A stretch of DNA of 48,749 bases, from positions 1 through 48,749 of the forward strand of contig JAQVSS010000007.1 of the NCBI GenBank assembly GCA_028700415.1, given 5' to 3'. Source of the DNA: Kiritimatiellia bacterium. Its GTDB lineage: Bacteria > Verrucomicrobiota > Kiritimatiellia > RFP12 > UBA1067. Below, piece after piece: positions 9,560-18,468 of the stretch (position 1 is the first letter of the stretch; each line of letters begins with the position of its first letter). Below the pieces are notes generated by a model, which saw only the letters and a list, made by a program, of their open reading frames with translations, was not told the DNA's origin and ran no database searches. The translations under genes were made by a program, and so were the position numbers.

Positions 9560-10222
9560 ATGGCAAACGAAAAGTTCATCACCTTTGAAGGTCCGGAAGG
9601 TAGCGGTAAGTCCACACATATCCTTCTGCTGGCCGACTATCTTCGCGAACACGGCATTGAGGTGATTGTCACTCGGGAACCGGGGGGCACGCCAACGGGT
9701 GAAGCGATCCGTGATCTTTTGCAACACGGCGGATCTGGTGAGGTGCCGGTGCCACGGGCTGAAGTGTTGTTGTTCCTCGCGAGCCGTGCGCAGCACGTTG
9801 AGCGATTCATTCGCCCGGCACTCGCTAGCGGATCTTGGGTGTTGTGTGACCGGTTTGAGGATTCGACCTTAGCGTATCAGGGCTACGGCCGCGGATTCGA
9901 CGTTGACAAACTGCGTGCGATGAATCATTTTGCCACGCACGGGCTCAAACCGGATTTGACACTGCTGTTGGATGTTTTGCCTGAAATAAGCCGTGCAAGA
10001 TTGCTGGCAAGGCAGACTCAAACTTCAGCCGCACCGGATCGGATCGAACGCGAGGCGGAGGCATTCCACATCCGTTTGCGTAACGGATTTCTTGAGCTTG
10101 CCCGGCAGGAGCCGAGCCGGTTTGTCGTGGTGGATACCGTCGGGGAACAGAAACAGGTGGCATCCGCAATCCGCGCGGCGGTCATCCGTCGTCTGATGGG
10201 GGGAGACCCCAATGAACATTGA
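9560..10222 (+). CDS. tmk: Thymidylate kinase
   Basis: Phosphorylates dTMP to dTDP. The P-loop is FEGPEGSGKSTH at residues 8-19, followed by the DRx-type substrate segment TREPGGTPTGEAIRD and the signature VLCDRFEDSTLAYQGYGRG. The start at 9560 (MANEKFITFEG) is one base after the cysS stop; the longer track ORF runs back into cysS and is rejected. The 3' end overlaps holB by 11 bases. The product is 220 aa, typical. It sits in the same order with holB and ricT as in many Firmicutes. Confidence 0.96.
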   Translation: MANEKFITFEGPEGSGKSTHILLLADYLREHGIEVIVTREPGGTPTGEAIRDLLQHGGSGEVPVPRAEVLLFLASRAQHVERFIRPALASGSWVLCDRFEDSTLAYQGYGRGFDVDKLRAMNHFATHGLKPDLTLLLDVLPEISRARLLARQTQTSAAPDRIEREAEAFHIRLRNGFLELARQEPSRFVVVDTVGEQKQVASAIRAAVIRRLMGGDPNEH

Positions 10223-11180
10223 CGACACCTTCCGGATGATGCGACGCGCGATCGATGCGGGACGACCTGCACATGGGTATCTAATTGTCGGATCCGTGCG
10301 TGGCGCGGCAATGGATTTGGCGACTCGTATCTTGCAGACGCTTTTCTGTCAGACCGGTGATAAGCCATGCGGTTCATGCGAAGGGTGCCGGCGCGTGGTC
10401 CAGCGTATTGAAACCGACATCCATTGGATTTTCCCTGAGAAAAAATCGCGCGTCATCAGTGCCGATCAAATCCGCGATAAACTGATTCATGAGGTCACGC
10501 AAACCGCGTTTTCAGGGGGATGGAAGGCCGGTGTGATAGTCGGCGCGGACCGTCTCAATGACTCTTCTGCAAATGCATTCCTCAAAACATTGGAGGAGCC
10601 GCCGGAAAAAACCCTTTTCCTGTTGCTTTCCGATACGCCGCAACAGCTGTTGCCTACCATTGTGTCCCGATGCCAACGAATTGATTTGACGGACGTTCGC
10701 GAATTGAGCGAGCCGTGGAAAAGCCGGGTGATCGAGACGTTATCGAGTCCGCTATGGGGGCGACCCATGGAGAATCTGGCCATGGCGACTGTGCTTTTTT
10801 CGGTATTGGCTGACATCAAGGAGAAAGCCGCGCAGATGGTGACCGGCGAAGGAAAGGAGAACGACAAAACGGAGGAAGACGATGAGGTGTTTGATGCGAA
10901 AGTCAATGCGCGATACCGTGAAATGCGTACGGATTTTCTTTTGACGTTGTTGCGGTGGTTCCGGGATTTGCTCGTGTTACAGACCGGCGGTTCCGATGCC
11001 TTGGTTTTCAACACCAACAAACTTGCGGTGTTGAAAGAGCGTGCCAAACGTCTCACCTTAGCGAAGGCGATCTATAATCTGGGCGCTATTGAGGAGTTGA
11101 CGCGCCAAATGGAGAAGAGCCTGTCGGAAGAAACGATATTAGCGTATGCTATGGATCGTATTAACCACGGTGTGGCGTAG
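10212..11180 (+). CDS. holB: DNA polymerase III subunit delta'
   Basis: Clamp-loader subunit of the replicative polymerase. The AAA+-like fold contains a zinc-binding module (CQTGDKPCGSCEGCRR) near residue 45, the LKTLEEPPEKTLFLLLSD segment and the SRC sensor-like motif (PTIVSRCQRI). A functional Walker A is absent, as expected for delta' rather than the tau/gamma motor subunit. GGGGGGAG precedes the ATG, which lies inside the end of tmk. Length is 322 aa. An acidic, lysine-rich linker (EGKENDKTEEDDE) precedes the C-terminal collar domain. The partner delta subunit (holA) is about 30 kb away in this window. Confidence 0.9.
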   Translation: MNIDDTFRMMRRAIDAGRPAHGYLIVGSVRGAAMDLATRILQTLFCQTGDKPCGSCEGCRRVVQRIETDIHWIFPEKKSRVISADQIRDKLIHEVTQTAFSGGWKAGVIVGADRLNDSSANAFLKTLEEPPEKTLFLLLSDTPQQLLPTIVSRCQRIDLTDVRELSEPWKSRVIETLSSPLWGRPMENLAMATVLFSVLADIKEKAAQMVTGEGKENDKTEEDDEVFDAKVNARYREMRTDFLLTLLRWFRDLLVLQTGGSDALVFNTNKLAVLKERAKRLTLAKAIYNLGAIEELTRQMEKSLSEETILAYAMDRINHGVA

Positions 11181-11188
11181 GACTTGTC

Positions 11189-12076
11189 ATGCTGACAGTT
11201 GCACATATCAGGATGCCGGAAAACGGGGTGTTCCTCTGTCGGGTTCCGCCTTCCCTTGCTCTTATGCCTGGTGATGCCTGTTTGGTGGAACTTGATTACG
11301 GGATGGACACCGGCATCGCTCTCGATATTTTTGGGATGAATGAAAACGGCGGGACGGAAGAAAGAACGCCTGCGTTCCGTGTTGTGCGCAAACAAGTGGA
11401 GGAAGATAAGACTCGGATAGGGGAGAATGCGGTGCTGAGTGAGAAGGCGCGGCAGGCTTTTTTGCTTTCGGTCAGTCATGAAAAAGGGCATGTGAAACTG
11501 CTGCACACGCGGTTTTCGTACGCGAGAGACAGGTTTTTTATTCGTTATTCTGCACTGTTCCCGGTTGATTTACGCCGTTTTGTTGGGCAGTTGCAGCGCG
11601 ATTTCAAAACACATGTTGACCTGTGGCAGGTGGGTGTGCGTGATGAAGCGGCGCTGATAGGGTGTCTCGGATCGTGCGGGCGTCCAGTGTGTTGCTGCAC
11701 GTGGCAACGTCAGTTTCAGTCGGTGAATGTGCGGATGGCCAAATCGCAAGAGATGTCGCTCAATCCGGTATCCATTAATGGGAGTTGCGGGCGCTTGAAG
11801 TGCTGTTTGCGCTTCGAATACGAACAGTACCGTGCCGCAGGCGAACACTTGCCTGAAAACGGCAGCGTTGTGACGTGTAAGGAATTCGAAGACGCCGAAG
11901 GTCTTGTGGTCGGGCGCGACGTGATGCGCGGACGACTGACAGTTCGAACGCGGGATGGACGTTTCTTGACGGTGACGTGCGACGGGATAACCGTCGTTCG
12001 GGCCGCCATACGTTTTGATGAACCAGAACGGGAGGCTCAAGATGAACATACTGGTTGTGAATGGCCCGAACCTTAG
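11189..12076 (+). CDS. ricT: PSP1-domain protein, RicT (YaaT) family
   Basis: In Bacillus the RicA-RicF-RicT complex works with RNase Y in mRNA processing; here the function is by homology only. The C-terminal PSP1 core has the characteristic cysteine-rich stretches GSCGRPVCCCTWQ and NGSCGRLKCCLRFEYEQY, which match the family's metal or Fe-S ligand positions. Position directly after tmk-holB repeats the order seen in Firmicutes and strengthens the call. The 295 aa length is normal. The last 35 bases overlap aroQ. RicA and RicF partners are not visible in this window. Confidence 0.87.
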   Translation: MLTVAHIRMPENGVFLCRVPPSLALMPGDACLVELDYGMDTGIALDIFGMNENGGTEERTPAFRVVRKQVEEDKTRIGENAVLSEKARQAFLLSVSHEKGHVKLLHTRFSYARDRFFIRYSALFPVDLRRFVGQLQRDFKTHVDLWQVGVRDEAALIGCLGSCGRPVCCCTWQRQFQSVNVRMAKSQEMSLNPVSINGSCGRLKCCLRFEYEQYRAAGEHLPENGSVVTCKEFEDAEGLVVGRDVMRGRLTVRTRDGRFLTVTCDGITVVRAAIRFDEPEREAQDEHTGCEWPEP

Positions 12077-12497
12077 ACTGCTAGGCACACGTGAACCCGC
12101 AATTTACGGAGATGAAACGCTTGCAGACATTATGCGTCACCTGACTGCATACGCCTCTGAAAGAGGTGTGCGCATCGAGGCATTCCAAAGCGACATCGAG
12201 GGCGAATTAGTCGACGAAATCGGTGCTGCCTGGGGCTCATATGACGGTATCATCATCAATCCCGCCGCATACACGCATACGAGTGTAGCGATTCGCGATG
12301 CGATCAAGGCCTGCCGTTTACCCACGGTGGAAGTTCATCTTTCGAACACGCATACGCGTGAGGTGTTCAGGCATACCAGCCTGACTGTTCCTGTGTGTAT
12401 AGGGCAGGTGATGGGATTTGGTGGTCATGGATATGTGTTGGCCTTGGATGGACTCCTGCGTCACCTCGAAACAATCAAACAGGAAAGAATAAAATGA
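12042..12497 (+). CDS. aroQ: Type II 3-dehydroquinate dehydratase
   Basis: Third step of the shikimate pathway, 3-dehydroquinate to 3-dehydroshikimate. The N-terminus NILVVNGPNLRLLGTREPAIYG contains the family's active-site Asn, Arg and Tyr positions, and the catalytic His/Asn segment is VEVHLSNTHTREVFRHTS. The longer track start lies inside ricT; the ATG at 12042 has GGGAGG at the correct distance and gives a 151-aa protein, the standard size. It overlaps ricT by 35 bases and pfkB by the ATGA tetranucleotide. Confidence 0.96.
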   Translation: MNILVVNGPNLRLLGTREPAIYGDETLADIMRHLTAYASERGVRIEAFQSDIEGELVDEIGAAWGSYDGIIINPAAYTHTSVAIRDAIKACRLPTVEVHLSNTHTREVFRHTSLTVPVCIGQVMGFGGHGYVLALDGLLRHLETIKQERIK

Positions 12498-13417
12498 AAC
12501 GGATCACACGGGAACCCGTAAAAATCTGGATGGTGGGGTCGATCGGGATTGACGATATTAAGACGCGGACGGTGGAACGCAAGGACCTGATGGGTGGATC
12601 GCTTCCGTTCAGTACGGCGGCATCATCCTTTTTTGCCAAGACGGGTGCGGTAGGGGTGGTGGGAAGCGATTTCCCTTCCGCGTTCAGCCGCCGCTGGCAA
12701 GCGTTCGGAATTGATCTTGCGGGTGTCCAGCGTGTAACGGGCTCCACCTTCCGTTGGGCGTGCGAATACGACAAAAACATGATTGACCGGACGACGTTGA
12801 AGACGGAATTAGGGGTTTTCGCCGCATTTATGCCGGAGCTGCCAGCGTCGTATAAACATGCGCCCTTCGTTTTATTGGGGAACATCCAGCCCGAGTTACA
12901 GTTGCATGTGCTGATGCAAGCCGAAGGCGCGAAATTTGTCGCGCTTGACACCATGAATCTTTGGATTGAAATTGCTAGACCGGCGTTACGAAAGGTGATC
13001 CGGAAAGTCAATTTGCTGACACTCAATGATGGCGAGGCACGCTTGTTGACTGGGAAGTGGAATCTGGTCGACTGTGCAGATGCGCTCCTTAAAATGGGGC
13101 CTTCGTTTGTCGTTATCAAAAAGGGCGAACATGGTGCTTTGCTTTTTTCGAAAAAAAGCGTTTTTATTGTGCCGGCATATCCTGTGCGGAAATTGTCTGA
13201 CCCGACAGGTGCCGGGGATTCCTATGCGGGCGCCTTTATGGGTTATCTGGCGCGTGCAGGGCATGTGACCGAAAGGCTTTTGCGCGAGGCGTTGGTTTAC
13301 GCAAGTGTGGTCGCGTCGTTTGGTGTCGAAGGATTTAGTCTTGAGAGGTTTGAGCGACTCACGATGTCTGAGATTGATAAACGTGTCCGGGAACTCAAGC
13401 GCATGATGACCGCGTAG
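12494..13417 (+). CDS. PfkB-family carbohydrate/nucleoside kinase
   Basis: Ribokinase-fold sugar or nucleoside kinase; the substrate cannot be assigned from sequence. The glycine-rich lid region is MGGSLPFSTAASSFFAKTG near residue 35. The C-terminal PfkB signature with the catalytic Asp is DPTGAGDSYAGAFMGYLA. The ATG overlaps the aroQ stop in ATGA, so the longer track ORF is not needed; this gives 307 aa. It is the last gene of the ispF operon. The domain layout resembles bacterial adenosine-kinase-like PfkB proteins as much as ribokinases, so I leave the symbol blank. Confidence 0.88.
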   Translation: MKRITREPVKIWMVGSIGIDDIKTRTVERKDLMGGSLPFSTAASSFFAKTGAVGVVGSDFPSAFSRRWQAFGIDLAGVQRVTGSTFRWACEYDKNMIDRTTLKTELGVFAAFMPELPASYKHAPFVLLGNIQPELQLHVLMQAEGAKFVALDTMNLWIEIARPALRKVIRKVNLLTLNDGEARLLTGKWNLVDCADALLKMGPSFVVIKKGEHGALLFSKKSVFIVPAYPVRKLSDPTGAGDSYAGAFMGYLARAGHVTERLLREALVYASVVASFGVEGFSLERFERLTMSEIDKRVRELKRMMTA

Positions 13418-13459
13418 CCCACCTACTTGTCATAACATATATTATGCGACGTTAATGAC

Positions 13460-13501
13460 TGTTTAAAAAGAATCGCTTTAACCCGCTGATTTTAAAGCGA
13501 T
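13460..13501 (-). terminator. Rho-independent terminator of the nadB-queA-Gfo/Idh unit
   Basis: A perfect 10-bp stem, ATCGCTTTAA / TTAAAGCGAT (13472-13481 and 13492-13501), with a 10-base loop. Read on the minus strand it is followed by TCTTTTTAAACA, a short U-tract. The stem contains the stop codon of the oxidoreductase. Going the other way (after pfkB) the hairpin has no T-run, so it is best assigned to the minus-strand operon, although it could also slow polymerase leaving pfkB. Confidence 0.65.
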
Positions 13502-14544
13502 ATGCGTCGGCCTGTCGCCGCCGAATCGTAAATCGCACGGATCACTGCGATAGGCTTCCGCGCAGACTCTCCATCAATCGTAAAGTTTTTTCCATCCCTC
13601 AGCGAGTGCACGAAATCTTTAAAGCATTCCGCGTGCAAGGCGTGTGTCATTGCGGCCGGATTGGCCGCACCTTGAGCGTTCGTGTTAGACCCGATTTCGC
13701 CCAATTCCAAAGCGGCACAATCCTCCTGCCGGTGATCTCGGAAGTCGAACAGAGTGAGATGATCATCAACAAAAATGGCCGTGCCTTCTGTTCCGCTGAT
13801 TTCCAACCGCTTGGCCTGCCCCGGCCACGAGGAAGTTGATCCATAAATCACTCCTACTGCACCGCCCCTAAACTTGACCGCAGCGGTAGCCGCATCCTCT
13901 GTTTCAATTCCGGGATGCCCTACTGAAGACACGCAGGCTACGACCGACTCTATCGGCGGCATGATATCGCACAACAAATCAATCATATGGATCGCCTGGT
14001 TCATCAGCGCACCTCCCCCATCCAGTTTCTGTGTACCGTGCCAGAGGGACGCCGAATAATAGTCATCTGGGCGCCACCAGGGCACATACACGCCCGCATA
14101 GGTGAGCGTCCCAAAACGCCCAGTGCGAAGCGCATCACGGATCGTTTGCAGCGCCCGGGTGTAACGGATCTGGAAGATTCCTCCAAGCTGCGTTCCTGCT
14201 TCACGATGTGCCTGAATCATCGCATCAACACGTTCCAGCGTCACATCCAAAGGTTTCTCACATAACACGTGTTTTCCAGCCCGAGCCGCCGCCACCGCCG
14301 CCTCCATATGCGTCCCCGAAGGGGTCGCTATCACGAGAATATCCACGTCACGACGTGCCAACACCGCATCAAGTGAATCGAACGCCTGACAGCCGAATTC
14401 GGCGGCCATCTTTTCGGCGCGAGCCTTTTCAAGATCACAGACCGCGACCAACCGAGTCCCAGGGATATCCCCTATCGCCCGGGCATGGAATTTTGATATC
14501 ATACCTGCCCCAAGAATTGCGAACCCCAATACGTCCCGTTTCAT
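13492..14544 (-). CDS. Gfo/Idh/MocA-family NAD(P)-dependent oxidoreductase
   Basis: Probably oxidises or reduces a sugar or inositol-like substrate, which cannot be named from sequence. The N-terminal Rossmann motif is AILGAGMISKFHARAI; the active-site Lys is in the conserved CEKPLDVT (about residues 95-102). The central substrate-binding domain contains GGGALMNQAIHMIDLLCD, with the conserved His of the family. Length (350 aa) is typical. It lies 24 bases after the queA stop, so it is probably the last gene of a nadB-queA operon; the ribosome site (GGAG) is further from the ATG than usual. No neighbouring sugar genes identify the substrate. Confidence 0.9.
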   Translation of the reverse strand: MKRDVLGFAILGAGMISKFHARAIGDIPGTRLVAVCDLEKARAEKMAAEFGCQAFDSLDAVLARRDVDILVIATPSGTHMEAAVAAARAGKHVLCEKPLDVTLERVDAMIQAHREAGTQLGGIFQIRYTRALQTIRDALRTGRFGTLTYAGVYVPWWRPDDYYSASLWHGTQKLDGGGALMNQAIHMIDLLCDIMPPIESVVACVSSVGHPGIETEDAATAAVKFRGGAVGVIYGSTSSWPGQAKRLEISGTEGTAIFVDDHLTLFDFRDHRQEDCAALELGEIGSNTNAQGAANPAAMTHALHAECFKDFVHSLRDGKNFTIDGESARKPIAVIRAIYDSAATGRRISL

Positions 14545-14568
14545 GGTTGCGTTTTGACTCCTCTGATT

Positions 14569-15645
14569 TCACACGATTAGCATACAGTCGCCATAGCTGA
14601 AAAACCGGTATTGCTCGCGCACAGCCTCGCGGTATGCGTCAAGGATGCGGGCGCGTCCAGCAAGAGCCGAGACCATCATAATCAGCGTAGATTTCGGCAA
14701 GTGAAAATTGGTCAGCATGCAGTCGGTAGCCAGAAAACGGTATGGAGGATAAATAAAGATCGAACTCGAACCCGACGACGCGACCACCTGCCCGCCATGC
14801 CCCGCCGCCACGGTCTCCAAGGTGCGTACGCTCGTGCTGCCGACCGCCACCACGCGTCCACCCCGGGCACGGCACGCCGCGATCGCGTCCGCAGTCGCCT
14901 GCGGGATCGAATAACGCTCCGGATCCATCAGGTGCTCCCCCACCGTGACGGTTTTCACAGGTTTAAACGTGCCGGGTCCCACATGAAGTGTGACGGTTGC
15001 ACGATGCACCCCCTTTTCGTCCAACGCCGCAAGAAGCGCTTCGCTAAAATGCAACCCGGCTGTCGGGGCAGCAACCGCCCCCGTCTCGCGCGCATAAATA
15101 GTCTGATACCTCTCCCGGTCGATCCTTGCTTGACGGGCATCGCCTTTGCGGTGGATGTAAGGCGGAACAGGAGTTAACCCATAACGGTCAAGCAACGACA
15201 TCAACGGAGCTTCAGACCGGAAAAGCACCGTCCACGTTCCGTCCACGTTCCGTGACACGACTTCGCCTTCAAGCCAACCGTCCGCGAAAACAGCTTTTTG
15301 ACCTGTCCTGATCGGACGCCCAGAACCGGTGATACACGCCCAACAAACACCATCGTTAGTTTTTTCAACTTTTTGCGGTACAGATACAGGCTCCACCAGC
15401 AACAGTTCGAGTGCTCCGTTCGTGTCGATCCAGACACCTTGGAGACGCGCAGGAAAAACACGTGTATCATTGAGGATCAGCAGATCCTCCGCCGTCAGGT
15501 AATCGGGCAGATCGGCGACGCTGCGGTGTTCCAGCCGCCCGTCGAAACGGTGCAGCACCATCATGCGAGAAGTCCCGCGTTGGGCAGGCGGCTCCTGTGC
15601 GATCAGTTCGACCGGCAGGTCGTAATCGAAATCACTGGTCAGCAT
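14569..15645 (-). CDS. queA: S-adenosylmethionine:tRNA ribosyltransferase-isomerase
   Basis: Adds the epoxycyclopentane ring precursor in queuosine synthesis by transferring ribosyl from SAM to preQ1-tRNA. Conserved segments are FDYDLPVELIAQEPPAQRGTSRM, ILNDTRVFPARL, TAGLHFSEALL, HVGPGTFKPV and TNFHLPKSTLIMMVSALAG. Its 358 aa is the usual length. It begins 18 bases after the nadB stop with a modest GGA ribosome site. An 11-base tandem repeat (GTCCACGTTCC twice) inside the gene shifts frame between copies and looks coincidental. tgt and other queuosine genes are not in the window. Confidence 0.96.
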   Translation of the reverse strand: MLTSDFDYDLPVELIAQEPPAQRGTSRMMVLHRFDGRLEHRSVADLPDYLTAEDLLILNDTRVFPARLQGVWIDTNGALELLLVEPVSVPQKVEKTNDGVCWACITGSGRPIRTGQKAVFADGWLEGEVVSRNVDGTWTVLFRSEAPLMSLLDRYGLTPVPPYIHRKGDARQARIDRERYQTIYARETGAVAAPTAGLHFSEALLAALDEKGVHRATVTLHVGPGTFKPVKTVTVGEHLMDPERYSIPQATADAIAACRARGGRVVAVGSTSVRTLETVAAGHGGQVVASSGSSSIFIYPPYRFLATDCMLTNFHLPKSTLIMMVSALAGRARILDAYREAVREQYRFFSYGDCMLIV

Positions 15646-15663
15646 AAAAGATTTATCCTGCCC

Positions 15664-17262
15664 CTACGCACTTCGCCCCGGCAACACGGTGTTCCGGGCG
15701 ATACGCTTCATTTCCGGATAGTTGAGCGTGTAATGCAGTCCGCGGCTCTCTTTACGCCGCATCGCGCTGCGCACAATGAGTTCGCCAACCAACGCAAGGT
15801 TGCGCAGCTCCAACGTATCAGGTGTGACGAGATAGTCAAAATAGTATTCCCGGATCTCTCGCCGGAGGTTCTGGATGCGTCGTCGCGCACGCTCAAGGCG
15901 CTTGTCTGTACGCACAATACCCACGTAGTCCCACATGCAGGTACGGACTTCCATCCAGTTGTGTGCCACCATAACCGCCTCGTCGCTCGCTACGGCCGTT
16001 CCGTACTGCCAGTCGGGAATACGCAAAGAATCGTCACTAATACGTTTTGTGGCATTCACGATACGCCCGGCAACTTCGTAGGCACACACCAGCGCTTCGA
16101 GCAGCGAGTTGCTGGCAAGCCGGTTTGCCCCATGGAGTCCCGTGCAAGCCGTTTCTCCCACGGCGTAAAGCCCCGACAGGGAAGTCACCCCATTCACAGT
16201 CGCCTTAATTCCACCACAACAGTAGTGCGCTGAGGGCACGATTGGAATCAGATCTTTCGCCATGTCGATGCCAAACTTGTAACAGGTCTCAAAGATGTTC
16301 GGGAAACGCTCTTTCAGGAACGCTTCTGACTTATGACGGATATCGAGGCAACAATAGGGCGCACCAGTACGTTTCATCTCAGAATCGATCGCACGGGCCA
16401 CCACGTCGCGGGGTGCAAGCGCGCCGCGCGGATCATACTTTTTCATGAAGGGGCGTCCCTCGGCGTCAACCAACTCCGCACCCTCACCGCGCACTGCTTC
16501 GCTGATAAGAAACCGTTTGGCTTGAGGGTGGTAGAGACAAGTGGGATGAAACTGAATGAACTCCATGTTCGCGATTTCGGCGCCGGCACGCCATGCCAAC
16601 GCTATTCCGTCGCCCGTCGCAATATCGGGATTGCACGTATAGAGATATACTTTTCCACATCCGCCAGTAGCCAGAACTGTGTGTGGCGAGCGTACCGCAA
16701 AAATCTCTCCAGAGGTTTGGTCGTGAACATACGCGCCGACACAACAATTCTCGCCTGGCCGGTTCAACCACTGCGTGGTGATCAGGTCAATCACCATACT
16801 GTTTTCGAGGACTTGGATATTGGGATGATTGCGAATCTGTTCCACTAAAACGGACTCGACGCGCTGCCCGGTAATGTCACCAGCATGCAATACGCGGCGC
16901 TGAGAATGCCCGCCTTCGCGTCCCAAGTCATACCCCGGTCTGCCGTCCGAGCGCGGGTTGAACCGCACGCCAAGAACCTCTAAGTCCGCGATCCGCGCGG
17001 GCCCGTCCGTGACAATCTTACGAACCACCTGCTCGTCGCAGAGTCCGGCGCCCGCAATCAATGTATCCGACACATGCTGTTCGAAACTGTCACACGCCTC
17101 CATCACGCAAGCGATCCCGCCCTGGGCGCGGTTTGTATTACAGTCGTCGATTTTCTTTTTGGTCACCAGAAGGACATGACCGTGCGGTGCCAAATATAAC
17201 GCACTCATCAGCCCGGCGATACCGCTGCCCACCACAAAGAAATCACACGCCTCTACGCGCAT
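15664..17262 (-). CDS. nadB: L-aspartate oxidase
   Basis: Flavoenzyme converting L-aspartate to iminoaspartate for NAD synthesis; family members can use fumarate in place of oxygen, which would suit an anaerobe. The FAD-binding motif is VVGSGIAGLMSALYLA. Also present are the NRAQGGIA segment, the substrate-loop HPTCLY and the signature SGLYAVGETACTGLHGANRLASNSLLEALV. I start at the ATG at 17262 (MRVEACDFFVVG), which has GAGAGGG at good distance; the track ORF adds 16 residues not expected in the family. The product is 532 aa. It heads a minus-strand unit with queA and the oxidoreductase. nadA and nadC are not seen here. Confidence 0.96.
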   Translation of the reverse strand: MRVEACDFFVVGSGIAGLMSALYLAPHGHVLLVTKKKIDDCNTNRAQGGIACVMEACDSFEQHVSDTLIAGAGLCDEQVVRKIVTDGPARIADLEVLGVRFNPRSDGRPGYDLGREGGHSQRRVLHAGDITGQRVESVLVEQIRNHPNIQVLENSMVIDLITTQWLNRPGENCCVGAYVHDQTSGEIFAVRSPHTVLATGGCGKVYLYTCNPDIATGDGIALAWRAGAEIANMEFIQFHPTCLYHPQAKRFLISEAVRGEGAELVDAEGRPFMKKYDPRGALAPRDVVARAIDSEMKRTGAPYCCLDIRHKSEAFLKERFPNIFETCYKFGIDMAKDLIPIVPSAHYCCGGIKATVNGVTSLSGLYAVGETACTGLHGANRLASNSLLEALVCAYEVAGRIVNATKRISDDSLRIPDWQYGTAVASDEAVMVAHNWMEVRTCMWDYVGIVRTDKRLERARRRIQNLRREIREYYFDYLVTPDTLELRNLALVGELIVRSAMRRKESRGLHYTLNYPEMKRIARNTVLPGRSA

Positions 17263-17320
17263 CGCATCACCCTCTCGTTTCTCTCCTACCCCAAGCACAA
17301 CATTCCTCAAAAACGTATAA

Positions 17321-17348
17321 ATGATAACACCCTTTGTAATTTCATCAA
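17321..17348 (-). promoter_or_regulatory. nadB promoter (divergent)
   Basis: On the minus strand TTGATG and TATCAT are 16 bases apart, about 60 bases before the nadB ATG. It stands back to back with the argC promoter, with only 9 bases between their -35 elements, so a regulator bound here could affect both genes. I see no recognisable NAD- or arginine-repressor box. Confidence 0.45.
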
Positions 17349-17357
17349 AGACACCTT

Positions 17358-17386
17358 TTGAACCAGTAGCACTTTTTTAGTATAGT
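17358..17386 (+). promoter_or_regulatory. argC promoter
   Basis: TTGAAC and TATAGT are separated by exactly 17 bases, one of the best sigma-70-type matches in the window. Transcription would start near 17393, leaving a leader of about 20 bases containing GAAAGG before the argC ATG. An in-frame-irrelevant ATG at 17399 precedes that ribosome site and is probably not used. Confidence 0.6.
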
Positions 17387-17412
17387 AAAAACATTTCAAT
17401 GAAAGGCTTTCT

Positions 17413-18468
17413 ATGATCCGAGTCAAAGTGGTGGGTGCCACGGGTTATGGTGGCGTAGGAATCACCGAACTTTTGTTGCAGCATCCGGAAGCGAAACTGG
17501 TTTCCCTTGTTGCACGTGAAGACGTGGGAGTTCCCATTTCCAGTGTTTACCCCCATCTTGAGGGGTTTTGCGATTTGCCCGTGCTGGCAGCCGATGACCC
17601 TCGCGCGATGGAACCGGCTGACGTTGTCTTTTTTGCCACGCCGGACAAAGTGGGCATGTCTGCGGCACGCGCTGAATTGGCCAAGGGCGCAAAGGTCATC
17701 GACTATAGCGGCGACTTCCGGTTCACCACAATCGAAGCCTACGCCGATTATGCCACGCGCATTGGAAAAGATCCCACGCACGCGTCGCCCGACCTTCTGG
17801 GACGTAACGTTTACGGTTTGGCCGAGTTACACCGGGACGCAATCCGCGTGTCCGATATTGTGGGTAACCCCGGCTGTTTCGCGTGCAGTTGTATCCTCGG
17901 TATGGCCCCCGCCGTTAAACAGCGTCTCGTTGAACCGCACAGCATTATCTGCGACTGCAAAACCGGTGTCTCCGGTGCCGGGAAAAAAGTAAACGCCACT
18001 TATCATTATCCCGCCCGGTATGAACAAATGAATGCTTATAAGCTCGCTGGACACCAACATGTCTGTGAGGTCGAGCGTGAACTTAGTCTTCAGGCAGGTT
18101 CAGACATCAAGGTCACCTTTACTGCCCAAGTCATGCCTGTCTGCCGCGGTATCCTTTCTACCCTGTATGGCAACCTGACGCGGTCGGTAACGGAAGACGA
18201 ACTTCTCGCGCTCTACCGCCACTTTTTCGAGGATAGCCCGTTTGTGCGTGTCTATAACAGCACCTCGTCCATCGGTACGCTTAATGTGCGCGGCACCAAT
18301 TATTGCAACCTTGTGGTCTCTGTCGACACACGGGTAAACCGCCTGCGCGTTGTTGCCCATATTGATAACCTTGTTAAAGGACAGGCTGGCTCGGCTCTTC
18401 AGAACATGAACTTGATGTTTGGCTTTCCGGAAACCACAGGACTCGACAGACCGGGGATCTATCCATGA
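17413..18468 (+). CDS. argC: N-acetyl-gamma-glutamyl-phosphate reductase
   Basis: NADPH-dependent third step of arginine synthesis. The nucleotide-binding loop is VVGATGYGGVGITELLLQHPEA; the catalytic cysteine is in GNPGCFACSCILGMAP near residue 155, and the conserved histidine in YKLAGHQHVCEVE near residue 215. The length (351 aa) is normal. GAAAGG precedes the ATG. Its stop overlaps the parB start in ATGA, so the two are translationally coupled, a combination without obvious functional logic. Other arg genes are not in the window. Confidence 0.96.
   Translation: MIRVKVVGATGYGGVGITELLLQHPEAKLVSLVAREDVGVPISSVYPHLEGFCDLPVLAADDPRAMEPADVVFFATPDKVGMSAARAELAKGAKVIDYSGDFRFTTIEAYADYATRIGKDPTHASPDLLGRNVYGLAELHRDAIRVSDIVGNPGCFACSCILGMAPAVKQRLVEPHSIICDCKTGVSGAGKKVNATYHYPARYEQMNAYKLAGHQHVCEVERELSLQAGSDIKVTFTAQVMPVCRGILSTLYGNLTRSVTEDELLALYRHFFEDSPFVRVYNSTSSIGTLNVRGTNYCNLVVSVDTRVNRLRVVAHIDNLVKGQAGSALQNMNLMFGFPETTGLDRPGIYP

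Noticed and set aside
12084-12095. CACGTGAA-type sequences as possible parS sites (also near 14266 and 17511)
   Set aside because: Only partial matches to TGTTTCACGTGAAACA, inside coding regions; not supportable as parS.
15226-15252. 11-base tandem repeat (GTCCACGTTCC twice) in queA
   Set aside because: Lies inside a conserved coding region with no frame disruption; two copies only, probably coincidence.
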